This document shows, piece after piece, positions 1 to 8,529 of a stretch of 46,430 bases of DNA; the first letter of the stretch is position 1, and each line of letters opens with the position of its first letter. This DNA is from Halalkalibacter okhensis (lineage in GTDB: Bacteria > Bacillota > Bacilli > Bacillales > Bacillaceae_D), in assembly GCF_000787375.1 (NCBI RefSeq), contig NZ_JRJU01000031.1:1-46430 (forward strand). The letters run 5' to 3'. A program made the translations under genes and the position numbers. The notes beneath the pieces are model-generated. The model was not told the origin of the DNA. It saw only the letters and a list, made by a program, of their open reading frames with translations, and made no database searches.

Positions 1-678
1 CTGAGCGTCAAATCCAATTTCCTTCGCATAATCCTTCGCCATATGGAAGAAACGCGCAAGATTATCTAGCTCAAGGCCCATATCTGTATTTAGAAGCGTA
101 TCATAACCTTCACGACCACCCCAGAATACATAGTTTTCAGAGCCTAAACGCTTCCCTACTTCTAAACCTTTCTTTACTTTCGCTGCCGCATACGCAAATA
201 CATCCGCATTTGGAGCCGTTGCTGCACCGTGTACCCAGCGTGAATGTGTAAACATATTCGCTGTATTCCATAGAAGTTTTACTTTGCTTGTTTTCAAATA
301 CTCTTCGATCATGTCGACAATTTCATCTAAGTTCTTGAACGTTTCACTTAATGAATCGGATTCAGGAGCAATATCAATATCATGGAAACAGAAGTATGGA
401 ACCCCTAGCTTCTCAAAAAATTCAAACGATGCTTCCACACGAGCCTTCGCTAAATCCATGCCCGTTAGGTGGTTATAAGGACGCACCGCTGTACCGCTAC
501 CAAATGGGTCATTTCCTTCTCCTGTGAATGTATGCCAATAAGAAACCGCAAAGCGTAGAAATTCTTCCATTGATTTTCCATTGATTTGTTCTTCAGGATT
601 GTAATATTTATACGCGAATGGATTTTCAGAACGAGAACCTTCAAATTTCACTTGATTTACATTTTTAAAATAGCTCAT
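1..678 (-). CDS. xylA: Xylose isomerase, N-terminal 226 residues (runs off the window)
   Basis: Interconverts D-xylose and D-xylulose in the cytoplasm, the first intracellular step of xylose use. The reverse-strand translation starts [20 protein letters not shown] and contains the family blocks [29 protein letters not shown] (catalytic His-Asp region) and [19 protein letters not shown]. These match the Firmicute XylA class closely. The reading frame is open to base 1, so roughly the last half of a ~440-residue enzyme is missing only because the window ends. The ATG at 676-678 is preceded by a good AGGAGG-type ribosome site. Xylulokinase would be expected downstream, outside the window. Identification is by recognised sequence; substrate range is inferred from the family. 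Confidence 0.95.
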   Translation of the reverse strand, partial: MSYFKNVNQVKFEGSRSENPFAYKYYNPEEQINGKSMEEFLRFAVSYWHTFTGEGNDPFGSGTAVRPYNHLTGMDLAKARVEASFEFFEKLGVPYFCFHDIDIAPESDSLSETFKNLDEIVDMIEEYLKTSKVKLLWNTANMFTHSRWVHGAATAPNADVFAYAAAKVKKGLEVGKRLGSENYVFWGGREGYDTLLNTDMGLELDNLARFFHMAKDYAKEIGFDAQ

Positions 679-733
679 GTTTATTCCTCCTACGGTTATG
701 TTTTTTATGATCTACGTAAATTCATGATTGATT

Positions 734-747
734 ATAAAACGCTTCCA
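734..747. promoter_or_regulatory. Candidate catabolite-responsive element (cre) in xylA leader
   Basis: ATAAAACGCTTCCA agrees at 11 of 14 positions with the palindromic cre TGAAAACGCTTTCA. It lies between the predicted xylA transcription start and the start codon, where CcpA can act as a roadblock. This is the usual arrangement in Bacillus xyl operons. CcpA binding is inferred. Confidence 0.5.
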
Positions 748-846
748 AATCTCATTTGATTCTTTTTTCTTGTAAAGTAAGCCCTTACACTAAAACTCAA
801 TACGGAGTTGCTTATTTATTGATAAGGTTTTATTCCTTATGACATG

Positions 847-890
847 ATTGTAACAACAAATACTTAGTTTGTCTATCGAATAAACAAAGA
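847..890 (-). promoter_or_regulatory. xylA promoter with overlapping XylR-like operator
   Basis: On the minus strand, TAGACA (870-875) and TACAAT (847-852) are separated by exactly 17 bp and read toward xylA. Overlapping the -35 is TTAGTTTGT (864-872, + strand), identical to a half-site of the Bacillus XylR operator. A degenerate opposite half (ACAAAGA, 884-890) follows after an 11-bp rather than the usual 7-bp spacer. Repression by XylR and relief by xylose is therefore likely, but the spacing deviation lowers certainty. Confidence 0.55.
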
Positions 891-930
891 AAATAATAAA
901 TTAGGTAAAAACTCCTGTAACTAGTGATAA

Positions 931-966
931 GAAAGAGGGAAGGCGACTACCCTCTTTCTGTTTTTT
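931..966 (+). terminator. Hairpin with T-tract between gnd and xylA
   Basis: GAAAGAGGG (931-939) pairs with CCCTCTTTC (950-958) and is followed on the + strand by TGTTTTTT. The stem lies just beyond the 3' end of the leftward gnd gene. On the minus strand it is followed only by TTATC, so it is a better terminator rightward than leftward. It may insulate xylA and gnd in both directions. Confidence 0.55.
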
Positions 967-1022
967 ATTGATCCGAAATGTTTATAGAAGCTACCTACTT
1001 CCCTTGCTAGGTCCTAGCTTTT

Positions 1023-1919
1023 TTACTTTTTCTCGACCGCATGTCCTCCGAATTCATTTCGAAGTGCAGCTACTACTTTACCTGTAAACGTATCATTTTC
1101 TAACGAGCGATAACGCATTAATAGAGACATAGCAATGACAGGGGTTGCCGTTTGTAGATCTAATGCTTCCTCAATTGTCCATTTGCCTTCTCCTGAGGAA
1201 TGCATAACACCTTTTAGTTCATCAAGTTTTGCATCTTTTGAAAATGCATTTTCCGTTAATTCCATTAACCATGATCGGATGACTGAGCCGTTGTTCCACA
1301 CCTTGGCTACTTGCTCATAGTCAAAGTCGAAGTCGCTCTTTTCAAGGACTTCAAATCCTTCACCAATCGCAGCCATCATGCCATACTCGATTCCATTATG
1401 AACCATTTTCAAATAGTGGCCGCTTCCAGCTTTTCCTGCATAGATATAGCCGTTTTCGACAGCTGTGTCACGAAAAACAGGTTCAACAACAGACCATGCG
1501 TCCGCGTCTCCACCAACCATGTAGCAAGCTCCATTTCTAGCACCTGCCATTCCACCAGACGTTCCTACATCCATAAATCTGATGCCAAATTCCTTCAACT
1601 CCTGATAACGGCGAACCGACTCTTTATAGTGTGAGTTTCCAGCCTCAATGACAATATCCCCTTCTGATAAAACGGGAGTAAGTTCGCTAATGACCGCATC
1701 AACTACACTATGCGGAACCATTACCCAAATGACTCTTGGCGCTTCTAAGGATTCTACTAACTGCTGGTAGCTTGTTACTCCTTTCGCGCCATGCTTACTT
1801 ATCTCATCCACTGCGTCTGGGTTGACATCAAATGCTACGACTTCATGGTTATGATCCATCAAGTTTTGTCCAATATTTAAACCCATTTTTCCTAAACCGA
1901 TTAAACCTATTTTCATCAT
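1023..1919 (-). CDS. gnd: Short-form decarboxylating 6-phosphogluconate dehydrogenase
   Basis: Oxidatively decarboxylates 6-phosphogluconate to ribulose-5-phosphate in the cytosol. The 298-residue protein belongs to the short YqeC/GntZ-like class, against ~470 residues for classical Gnd; short forms are generally NAD-dependent. It begins MMKIGLIGLGKMGLN, a GxGxxG Rossmann motif. The catalytic region GHYLKMVHNGIEYGMMAAIGE (near residues 165-185) carries the conserved Lys and the HNGIEY signature, and MDVGTSGG is the substrate loop. A GGGA ribosome site precedes the ATG pair. It sits between xylA and tkt and near gluconokinase, so gluconate entering through GntK can be channelled to pentose phosphates. 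It is separated from tkt by a repeat element, so co-transcription is doubtful. Confidence 0.9.
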   Translation of the reverse strand: MMKIGLIGLGKMGLNIGQNLMDHNHEVVAFDVNPDAVDEISKHGAKGVTSYQQLVESLEAPRVIWVMVPHSVVDAVISELTPVLSEGDIVIEAGNSHYKESVRRYQELKEFGIRFMDVGTSGGMAGARNGACYMVGGDADAWSVVEPVFRDTAVENGYIYAGKAGSGHYLKMVHNGIEYGMMAAIGEGFEVLEKSDFDFDYEQVAKVWNNGSVIRSWLMELTENAFSKDAKLDELKGVMHSSGEGKWTIEEALDLQTATPVIAMSLLMRYRSLENDTFTGKVVAALRNEFGGHAVEKK

Positions 1920-1945
1920 TTGTTCCCTCCAAATAATTTAACGAA

Positions 1946-2166
1946 AGGCTGTTTTCGTATTCTTTGTTGTTTATAGGTGAGGTGTTCCTCACATGTTTGT
2001 TCCACCTGAGCTCCAGCCACTCGCACCCGCAAGGAGGTGCCGAGCCTTCTCGGCTACGCCTGTGGGGTCTCGGCTCTACCTCTTTTTAAGGGCACTGAAA
2101 AAGGTACGATTTTCACTTTTTTCAGTGCCCTTTACTTTACAGCAACAATCTTTTACAAAAACAACC
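1946..2166. repeat. MITE-like intergenic element, copy A (~220 bp)
   Basis: Left end AGGCTGTTTTCGTATTC (from 1946) and right end, read in reverse, AGGTTGTTTTTGTA (to 2166) form imperfect terminal inverted repeats. The core at 2003-2080 (CACCTGAGCTCCAGCCACTCG, then GGAGGTGCCGAG and GTGGGGTCTCGG) recurs at 25080-25155 and in part at 42360-42505. A hairpin repeat (2088-2132) is nested in its right half. It fills the 316-bp gap between gnd and tkt, and no gene is seen there. Confidence 0.65.
2088..2132. repeat. Dispersed hairpin repeat, copy 1
   Basis: AAGGGCACTGAAAAAGG pairs with CTTTTTTCAGTGCCCTT around a TACGATTTTCAC loop. It belongs to the same family as the elements at 8464-8504, 9526-9568, 11743-11783 and 29332-29373. 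It may act as a terminator beyond tkt. Confidence 0.7.
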
Positions 2167-2235
2167 TAACGAAATGACCCGGCCACCACAGCCATACCGA
2201 CAACTGTGGTGACACTCATTTCTAGATCATTAAAC

Positions 2236-4245
2236 CTACACTGTTTCTACTGTTGACTTTATTAACTCTTTTGCTTTTTCTACGACATGTTCGGTCGTAA
2301 AACCAAACGATTCCATGACTGCGTTGCCTTCTCCTGAGGCCCCGAATGTATCAATCGATAGAATTTCCCCTTCAAAACCAGTGAAACGTTCCCAGCCAAG
2401 TGAAATTCCCGCTTCGATGGCTAGTCGGTTTTTGTTGGATGCCGGTAATACCGCTTCTTTGTATTCGGCTGGCTGGCGATTAAACAGCTCCCAGCTCGGC
2501 ATTGCAACAACTCGAACGGAGATATCTTCTTTTTCAAGTTCTGCTTTTGCACCCATAGCTAGTGACACTTCTGATCCTGTCGCCATCAAGATGACATCTG
2601 AGCGGTCATTTGTTTCACTTAACACATACGCACCTTTTGACAGGTTCTTAATATTTGCCTTCGTTTCAGCAAATACTGGTAGGTTTTGACGACTTAATAC
2701 AAGGGCAACTGGTTCTTCCGTTTGTTGCAATGCATATGCCCATGCACTTGCCGTTTCATTGGCATCTGTTGGCCTAATAACGGTTAATCCAGGAATGGAA
2801 CGCAAAGCGGCTAGTTGTTCAACTGGCTCATGAGTTGGGCCATCTTCTCCTACTGCGATCGAATCGTGGGTAAACACATACGTTACTGGTAGCTTGGAAA
2901 GAGCCGCAAGACGAATCGATGGGCGTAGATAATCATTGAAGACAAAGAATGTACTAACAAATGGCTTCACACCGCCATGAAGAGCCATTCCGTTTCCAGC
3001 TGCCCCCATTGCGTGTTCACGAACACCAAAGTAAACATTACGACCTGAGAAATCTTCAACGGCGAATTTCGGTTCATCCTTGATATCTGTTTTTGTTGAA
3101 CCAGAAAGGTCTGCACTTCCCCCAAAGATGGCAGGAATTTGTTTAGCAAAGTGATTAATCGCCTCGCCACTTGCACTACGCGTCGCCACGGATTTTCCTT
3201 CATCAAATGTCAAAATATCTTCCTCTGAAATGTGAACTTCATTTTTCATGGCACGCTCAAATTCAGCCGCTAATTCCGGATGGGCTTGTTTATAAGAAGT
3301 GAATAACCTATCCCAATTACGTTCTGCTTCATTCCCTTTTTCTTTTAAGTCATCAAAATGTGCTTTTACTTCTACTGGTACATAAAATTCATCTTCATAT
3401 TCCCAACCATAGTATTCTTTCGTTGCTTTGGCTTCATCCAACCCTAGCGGCGCACCATGCACCTTACTTGTTCCGGCTCCGCTTGGGCTTCCGTAGCCGA
3501 TGATGGTTCTTACTTCAATCAAAGTTGGCTGTTCTGTATTTTCTTTTGCTCGTTCGATTGCTCGGGAAATTTCTGCAACATCATTGCCATCTTCTACACG
3601 TAAATACTGCCAATTGACTGACTCAGCTCTTTTTTCTATATTTTCCGAGAAGGACAAATTCAACTCCCCATCAAGAGAAATATCATTCGAGTCGTATAAA
3701 ACAACAAGTTTGCCTAGCTTCATATGACCAGCCATTGACATCGCTTCATACGCTACACCTTCCATTAGATCGCCATCTCCGACCAAGGCATACGTATGAT
3801 GATCGACTACGGAATAATCGACTTTATTAAATTTGGATGCAAGATGTGCCTCCGCCATTGCCATTCCAACAGCGTTAGCAATTCCTTGACCAAGAGGCCC
3901 CGTCGTTGCTTCAACTCCGTCCGTGTGGCCAAACTCTGGATGACCAGGTGTTTTGCTGTTTAACTGACGGAAATCTTTGATGTCATCAATGGAGACATCA
4001 TAGCCAGCTAGATGAAGCATGCTGTATAACATACTTGATCCGTGCCCAGCAGAAAGGACAAAGCGATCACGGTTAACCCATTTTGAATGATTCGGGTTGT
4101 GGTTTAAATGGTTTGCCCATAACGCGTACGCCATTGGCGCAGCCCCCATCGGTAGACCAGGATGTCCTGAATTAGCCTTATTAATAGCGTCGATTGATAA
4201 TGTACGAATCGTATGAACCGCTAATGTTTCAATCTTTTTACTCAT
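2236..4245 (-). CDS. tkt: Transketolase
   Basis: Thiamine-diphosphate enzyme that transfers two-carbon ketol units between pentose, heptose and triose phosphates in the non-oxidative pentose phosphate pathway. The 669-residue length is typical. Visible blocks include the N-terminal [22 protein letters not shown], the ThDP motif starting [19 protein letters not shown] (near residue 155) and ending in NDISLDG, and the central [19 protein letters not shown] with catalytic Glu. The C-terminal domain includes [20 protein letters not shown] ribosome site precedes the ATG. It is transcribed away from the RpiR regulator across a shared 242-bp region with a perfect palindrome, so it is probably a target of that regulator. 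It links gnd and xylose catabolism to glycolysis. Confidence 0.96.
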   Translation of the reverse strand: MSKKIETLAVHTIRTLSIDAINKANSGHPGLPMGAAPMAYALWANHLNHNPNHSKWVNRDRFVLSAGHGSSMLYSMLHLAGYDVSIDDIKDFRQLNSKTPGHPEFGHTDGVEATTGPLGQGIANAVGMAMAEAHLASKFNKVDYSVVDHHTYALVGDGDLMEGVAYEAMSMAGHMKLGKLVVLYDSNDISLDGELNLSFSENIEKRAESVNWQYLRVEDGNDVAEISRAIERAKENTEQPTLIEVRTIIGYGSPSGAGTSKVHGAPLGLDEAKATKEYYGWEYEDEFYVPVEVKAHFDDLKEKGNEAERNWDRLFTSYKQAHPELAAEFERAMKNEVHISEEDILTFDEGKSVATRSASGEAINHFAKQIPAIFGGSADLSGSTKTDIKDEPKFAVEDFSGRNVYFGVREHAMGAAGNGMALHGGVKPFVSTFFVFNDYLRPSIRLAALSKLPVTYVFTHDSIAVGEDGPTHEPVEQLAALRSIPGLTVIRPTDANETASAWAYALQQTEEPVALVLSRQNLPVFAETKANIKNLSKGAYVLSETNDRSDVILMATGSEVSLAMGAKAELEKEDISVRVVAMPSWELFNRQPAEYKEAVLPASNKNRLAIEAGISLGWERFTGFEGEILSIDTFGASGEGNAVMESFGFTTEHVVEKAKELIKSTVETV

Positions 4246-4357
4246 ATTTCATTACCTCCAAATTGTCATTTATATCATTTTCCAATAAAATGTAACTGCT
4301 TTCAGTGTGTCACAAAAAAATATGTAGATGTATTTCATAAAATTTATTTCTTTTTAA

Positions 4358-4386
4358 TTGACATGAAAGAAAATTTCTTTCACAAT
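4358..4386 (+). promoter_or_regulatory. Putative promoter and 19-bp palindromic operator between tkt and rpiR-type gene
   Basis: TGAAAGAAA (364-372 of the 4-kb block, i.e. 4364-4372) and TTTCTTTCA (4374-4382) form a perfect inverted repeat around one A. It lies directly after TTGACA (4358-4363), with CACAAT at 4381-4386 after a 17-bp spacer. RpiR-family regulators bind GAAA...TTTC-type dyads, so this is the natural site for the regulator encoded just to the right. It may also control the divergent tkt. Assignment to this regulator is inference. Confidence 0.6.
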
Positions 4387-4487
4387 TGATTATAGAGAAA
4401 TTAAAATCTTTTTCAAGGTTTTTATAAAAAAAAATATTTTTTTATTATTTGGGATCGTATATGATAAAGCTGTAAGGAAATAAAATA

Positions 4488-5363
4488 ATGAAGGGACTAG
4501 TACCTATGCCATTTAACGAGACTCATCCTACAGTTACTCGGATCACTTCTTCCTTTTCTTCATTTAGTAGCAAAGAACAAATAATTGCTAAATATATAAT
4601 TGATAATCCTAAAAAAATTATTCATTCGACCATCAGTTTAGTGGCTGATGATTTAGGGGTTGCCGAAGCAACGGTCTTTCGTTTTTGTAAGCGAATTGGT
4701 TACAAAGGGTATCAAGATTTGAAGATTGCCTTGGCTTCTGAACTTGTTCAACCGATCAAAGATATCCATGAAACGATTTCAGAGGACGATGATGAAGATG
4801 TCATTGCTGAAAAGGTCTTCAAGTCAAATATTCGCACTTTGGAAGAAACGATGAATATCATTGAGAAACCCGCTTTTAAAAAAGCGGTCGAGGCTTTCTT
4901 ACAAGCGGATCGTGTAGAGTTTTATGGTGCGGGTGGTTCGGCTATGATCGCTCATGATGCTCAACATAAATTCTTACGTAACGGAATGAAAACGTTTTTT
5001 TATAGTGATAGCCACTTGCAAATCATGTCTGCTTCCCAGTTAACGTCAAAAGACCTAGTTGTGTTGTTCTCACACTCTGGTGCGACAAAAGACATTTTGG
5101 AAATAGCCGAGGTCGCCAAAGAGGCTGGGGCAAAAACCATCGCTATCACAAACTTAGCTAAGTCTCCATTAAGCCAGCTTGTTGACATTGCTTTGTATAC
5201 TGTATCGGCCGAGACAGAGCATCGTTCAGAAGCTCTCGCCTCCCGTATTGCTCAGCTAAGTATTGTTGATGCCTTATTTGTAAATATCAGCTTGAAACGT
5301 CAAGATATTGTGAAAGATTCACTTCAGAAGATGCGTAATGCTATTTCAATGAAGCGTTTGTAG
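4488..5363 (+). CDS. RpiR-family transcriptional regulator (HTH + SIS)
   Basis: Sugar-phosphate-responsive DNA-binding regulator. The N-terminal HTH (about residues 10-85) includes STISLVADDLGVAEATVFRFCKRIGYKGYQDLK. The C-terminal SIS sugar-phosphate domain (about 125-265) includes VEFYGAGGSAMIAHDAQHKFLRNG and VVLFSHSGATKDILEIAEVAKEAGA. The 291-residue length is normal for the family. Two starts are possible: ATG at 4488, preceded by AAGGAAA, or ATG at 4506, preceded by GAAGGGAC. Homologues usually start close to the second (MPFNETHP). It is followed 22 bp later by gluconokinase in the same direction, so the likely ligand is 6-phosphogluconate or a pentose phosphate. This replaces the GntR repressor of the Bacillus subtilis gnt operon. 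Confidence 0.9.
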   Translation: MKGLVPMPFNETHPTVTRITSSFSSFSSKEQIIAKYIIDNPKKIIHSTISLVADDLGVAEATVFRFCKRIGYKGYQDLKIALASELVQPIKDIHETISEDDDEDVIAEKVFKSNIRTLEETMNIIEKPAFKKAVEAFLQADRVEFYGAGGSAMIAHDAQHKFLRNGMKTFFYSDSHLQIMSASQLTSKDLVVLFSHSGATKDILEIAEVAKEAGAKTIAITNLAKSPLSQLVDIALYTVSAETEHRSEALASRIAQLSIVDALFVNISLKRQDIVKDSLQKMRNAISMKRL

Positions 5364-5385
5364 TGAACTGAAAGGATTTGTTACC

Positions 5386-6918
5386 ATGACCGAAAAAAAA
5401 TATGTATTAGCGCTAGATATTGGTACAACGAGCGCAAAAGCCGTCTTATTCCAAAGAAACGGTCGCGTTGTCGCTGAAGATGAAAACGCATACCCTGTGT
5501 ACCATTCCCACCCTTCTTGGGTTGAACAAGATCCACTTGAAATAGAGCAAGCAGCCATTAACGCTATTTCGGGTGCCGTCCAAAAAAGTGGGATTAGCCA
5601 TCGCGAGATTATTTGCGTTGGAATATCGAGCGCCATGCATTCATTGATTTGTATGAATGATCAACATGAGGCCATCTCTCCTTCCATTACTTGGGCAGAC
5701 GGTAGAAGCGTCGAGCAAGCGAATTACTTGAAACAAACAGATGGCAAGGATATTTATTTAAATACAGGAACACCGATTCACCCAATGTCGCCTTTAGTTA
5801 AGTTAATTTGGATGAAGGAAACACACTATCAACCCTATTTAAATGCTGCAAAGTTTGTTTCCATTAAAGAGTTCTTGTTACAAAAGTGGTTCGGGAAATA
5901 CATTGTCGATTATGCGATCGCCTCTGCCACAGGTCTGTTTAACATTCATACTTTTACTTGGGATCAATTGGCATTATCATCAGCTGGAATCACAGCAGAT
6001 CAGTTATCAGAACCTGTTCCATCAACGGCTATTTGCCAAGGACTCACAACAGAGTTAGCCGAAAGATTATCATTGCCACAAGACATTCCTTTTGTCATTG
6101 GTTCTAGTGATGGTCCCCTAGCCAATCTTGGTATTGGAGCGATCAATCCAGGTGATGTGGCAATAACAGTTGGAACAAGTGGAGCCATAAGGCAAATGGC
6201 TTCGAAACCGCAAACAGATGATTTGCAAGAAATCTTTTGTTACGGTGTAACGAAAGACTTATGGATTATGGGCGGACCAACAAACAACGGCGGAAATGTG
6301 TTTTATTGGTTAAAAGAAGTTTTTGGTGAAGTGGAAGTGGAACGAGCGCTTGCTTCAAATGAAAATCCTTACGATCTACTGACCGCTTTAGCCAAAGGAG
6401 TCAATCCTGGAGCTGATGGATTGTTATTTTTGCCATTTTTAAACGGAGAACGTGCTCCCTATTGGGACGCGGATGCACGCGGGAGTTTCATCGGATTAAC
6501 TCAATCTCATCAAAAGCAGCATATGATTCGCGCTGGCTTAGAGGGTGTCATTTTTAGTATATACAGCATTGGTGAAGCTCTTGAACGGTTAGCCGGCAAG
6601 CCTTCAAACATATTTGCCAGTGGTGGATTTGCCCGCTCTCCTCTATGGTTACAGATTTTAACCGATATTTTCGGTCATGACGTACAAGTTCCCGTTAGTC
6701 ACCAAAGCTCGGCTTGGGGAGCCGCTTGGTTTGGTCTTTATGCCCTTGGAGAGGTTTCCTCTTTAGCAGCGATTAAAGAAGACATTCCAATGAAGGAGGC
6801 ATTTGTCCCTCATGCAGTGAATCATGCACGCTATCAAGAATTATACAGAACTTATAGCGAGCTATACTTCGCTTTAAAACCACACTTCCACAAGCTCTCT
6901 GCATTTCAGAGAGTATAG
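5386..6918 (+). CDS. gntK: Gluconokinase (FGGY family)
   Basis: ATP-dependent phosphorylation of D-gluconate to 6-phosphogluconate. The 510 residues form two actin-like FGGY domains. The N-terminal phosphate loop is YVLALDIGTTSAKAVLF. ISSAMHSL, ITWADGRS and TGTPIHPMSPLVKLIWM are characteristic of GntK rather than xylulokinase. The second domain has DVAITVGTSGAIR, LFLPFLNGERAPYWD and the C-terminal FASGGFARSPLWLQILTDIFG. The ATG at 5386 follows a GAAAGGA site and lies 22 bp after the RpiR gene, so the two probably form one operon. No gluconate permease is visible next to it. Xylulokinase is a less likely alternative because of the sequence match to GntK. Confidence 0.88.
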   Translation: MTEKKYVLALDIGTTSAKAVLFQRNGRVVAEDENAYPVYHSHPSWVEQDPLEIEQAAINAISGAVQKSGISHREIICVGISSAMHSLICMNDQHEAISPSITWADGRSVEQANYLKQTDGKDIYLNTGTPIHPMSPLVKLIWMKETHYQPYLNAAKFVSIKEFLLQKWFGKYIVDYAIASATGLFNIHTFTWDQLALSSAGITADQLSEPVPSTAICQGLTTELAERLSLPQDIPFVIGSSDGPLANLGIGAINPGDVAITVGTSGAIRQMASKPQTDDLQEIFCYGVTKDLWIMGGPTNNGGNVFYWLKEVFGEVEVERALASNENPYDLLTALAKGVNPGADGLLFLPFLNGERAPYWDADARGSFIGLTQSHQKQHMIRAGLEGVIFSIYSIGEALERLAGKPSNIFASGGFARSPLWLQILTDIFGHDVQVPVSHQSSAWGAAWFGLYALGEVSSLAAIKEDIPMKEAFVPHAVNHARYQELYRTYSELYFALKPHFHKLSAFQRV

Positions 6919-6936
6919 GAGTCTAATACGTAATCA

Positions 6937-6982
6937 GGGGGGCTCAAAGGTCAAAAGCAGACCTTTAATATGCTCCCCTTTT
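6937..6982 (+). terminator. Rho-independent terminator after gntK
   Basis: Outer GGGG (6937-6940) and inner AAAGGTC (6946-6952) pair with GACCTTT (6960-6966) and CCCC, followed by TTTT. It ends the rightward rpiR-gntK unit, convergent with the histidine kinase gene. Confidence 0.8.
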
Positions 6983-7006
6983 ATAGGTGTACAGCAATTT
7001 ATGCTC

Positions 7007-8257
7007 TTACTCAACAAGAGGGAACCGAATGAAGAAGCTCGTCCCCTCATTTACCTGGCTTTCTACACTTAATTTGCCGCTCATCGATTCAATAATCCGA
7101 ATCGATACTAGCATCCCTAGACCGGTACCCTCTCTACCTTTTGTCGTGAAATAGGGCTCTCCGATACGGGCAAGCTGTTCCTTTGTCATTCCTTTTCCAT
7201 TATCAGAAATAACAAGCAAGAGATTGCCATGTTCCTCCTTTGTTTCAATCGTCAGCCGTCCTTTATTTGGCATCGCCTCAATGCAGTTTTTGGTCAAATT
7301 GATTAAGCACTGTTGAATTAACTGCTCTTCCCCTCTGAACGAATAATCATCAACCTTTTCTTGAATTTCTACTCCGTTCATCTTTGCAAAAGGGGTGACA
7401 ATATGTAACGTTCGCTCAAGCTCTTCTTTAATATTTAGGTTCGTCACTTTCTCTGGTGAAGGCTTCGCAAACGTCAAATAATCACGAATGATATCATTGG
7501 CTCGATCAATCTCATCGATCGAGATTTTCAAAAATTCCTTGCGCTTTTCTTCTGAAAACTCATTTTGCAGCATCATCTGCATAAAGCCTCTCACCGTTGT
7601 TAGTGGGTTTCTCACTTCATGTGAAATGGATGAGGCCAAATGACTAACAACCTCCATTTTCTCAGCCCTCATGACTCGTTTATGGACTAATATATGATCA
7701 TGAAACACTTCATATAAATAAACAATAAAAGCGGTGGTGCAAAGCGTGGTAAATCCATAGAGCGTCAAAAATAAAATTGAAAATGAAGCACCAAATAACA
7801 CCATTGAGTTTAGAATAGCCACTATCGCAGCCAATGTAGAAAGTGAGCTCGCAATAACTATTTTCCGCTTACGCGAAGCTTTTTGAAACGAGCGCGCCAT
7901 ACACACTAACAAAATAAAAAGTATGGAAATAACAATCACAGATGCAATAGCTCCTATTCCCCCAATAATAAAGCGAAAGAAAATCGTAAATCCCGCTAAC
8001 ACCATTGCAGCAGGAATTCCTCCATATAATCCACCAATCGTTAACGCAGCTAAGCGTAAATCAAAAATATAGCCATCCATAATAGGAATTGGAAATAACA
8101 AACAAGCGGTAATGGCGAGCATGGCTGAAACAACATGAATGCTCCTTTTATGTTCGTTGAAAAATTTATACGTATTAATTTCCAACACAATCGGAACAAA
8201 CAACAAAAACACCAACAAAACAAAAACGTTTAATAATAAATGTTCAAGACCATACAA
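7007..8257 (-). CDS. Membrane sensor histidine kinase, KinB-like sporulation kinase
   Basis: Autophosphorylating sensor, by similarity one that feeds phosphate toward Spo0F/Spo0A. About residues 1-190 hold six hydrophobic segments, including LRLAALTIGGLYGGIPAAMVLAG, which resembles a 5TM-5TMR/LytS-type input. There is no PAS domain. The dimerisation helix at about 205-265 carries the phospho-acceptor in SSISHEVRNPLTTVRGFMQMM. The ATPase domain has N box NLTKNCIEAMP, G1 DNGKGM, F box EPYFTTKG and G2 GTGLGM. Overall architecture and the HEVRNPLT..RGF signature agree best with B. subtilis KinB, which also stands without a cognate response regulator, as here. No lipoprotein gene equivalent to kapB is adjacent. 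The role in sporulation is inferred. Confidence 0.8.
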   Translation of the reverse strand: MYGLEHLLLNVFVLLVFLLFVPIVLEINTYKFFNEHKRSIHVVSAMLAITACLLFPIPIMDGYIFDLRLAALTIGGLYGGIPAAMVLAGFTIFFRFIIGGIGAIASVIVISILFILLVCMARSFQKASRKRKIVIASSLSTLAAIVAILNSMVLFGASFSILFLTLYGFTTLCTTAFIVYLYEVFHDHILVHKRVMRAEKMEVVSHLASSISHEVRNPLTTVRGFMQMMLQNEFSEEKRKEFLKISIDEIDRANDIIRDYLTFAKPSPEKVTNLNIKEELERTLHIVTPFAKMNGVEIQEKVDDYSFRGEEQLIQQCLINLTKNCIEAMPNKGRLTIETKEEHGNLLLVISDNGKGMTKEQLARIGEPYFTTKGREGTGLGMLVSIRIIESMSGKLSVESQVNEGTSFFIRFPLVE

Positions 8258-8442
8258 AAGATCGCCACCCTTATATTAAAAAATGTTACTCAACTCTCCT
8301 ATTCTCCTAAACGTTGAGAAACCCCTTTTTTTCAAGGGTTACAATTGTATTAATAAAGGTGAGTGTGATTTGGACTAGTCAAAGTGGTGGGGATAGGGAA
8401 ACGCCTTCTACTTTATAGCTCCAACCTCCTCCATCCACAAAA

Positions 8443-8523
8443 AGAGCTCTGCTACATAAGCGAGGCCACTGAAAAAGGTAAAAATCGTACCTTTTTCAGT
8501 GGCCTTCACATAAGCAGAGCTCT
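8443..8523 (-). terminator. Nested hairpin: lcp terminator containing dispersed hairpin repeat copy 2
   Basis: Outer arms AGAGCTCTGCT (8443-8453) and AGCAGAGCTCT (8513-8523) enclose a second 17-bp perfect stem, GGCCACTGAAAAAGGTA (8464-8480) with its complement (8488-8504). Read leftward, the outer stem is followed by TTTTT, so it works as the terminator of the LCP gene. The inner stem is a member of the dispersed hairpin family in reverse orientation. It appears to have landed in the terminator loop. Confidence 0.7.
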
Positions 8524-8529
8524 CCATCT

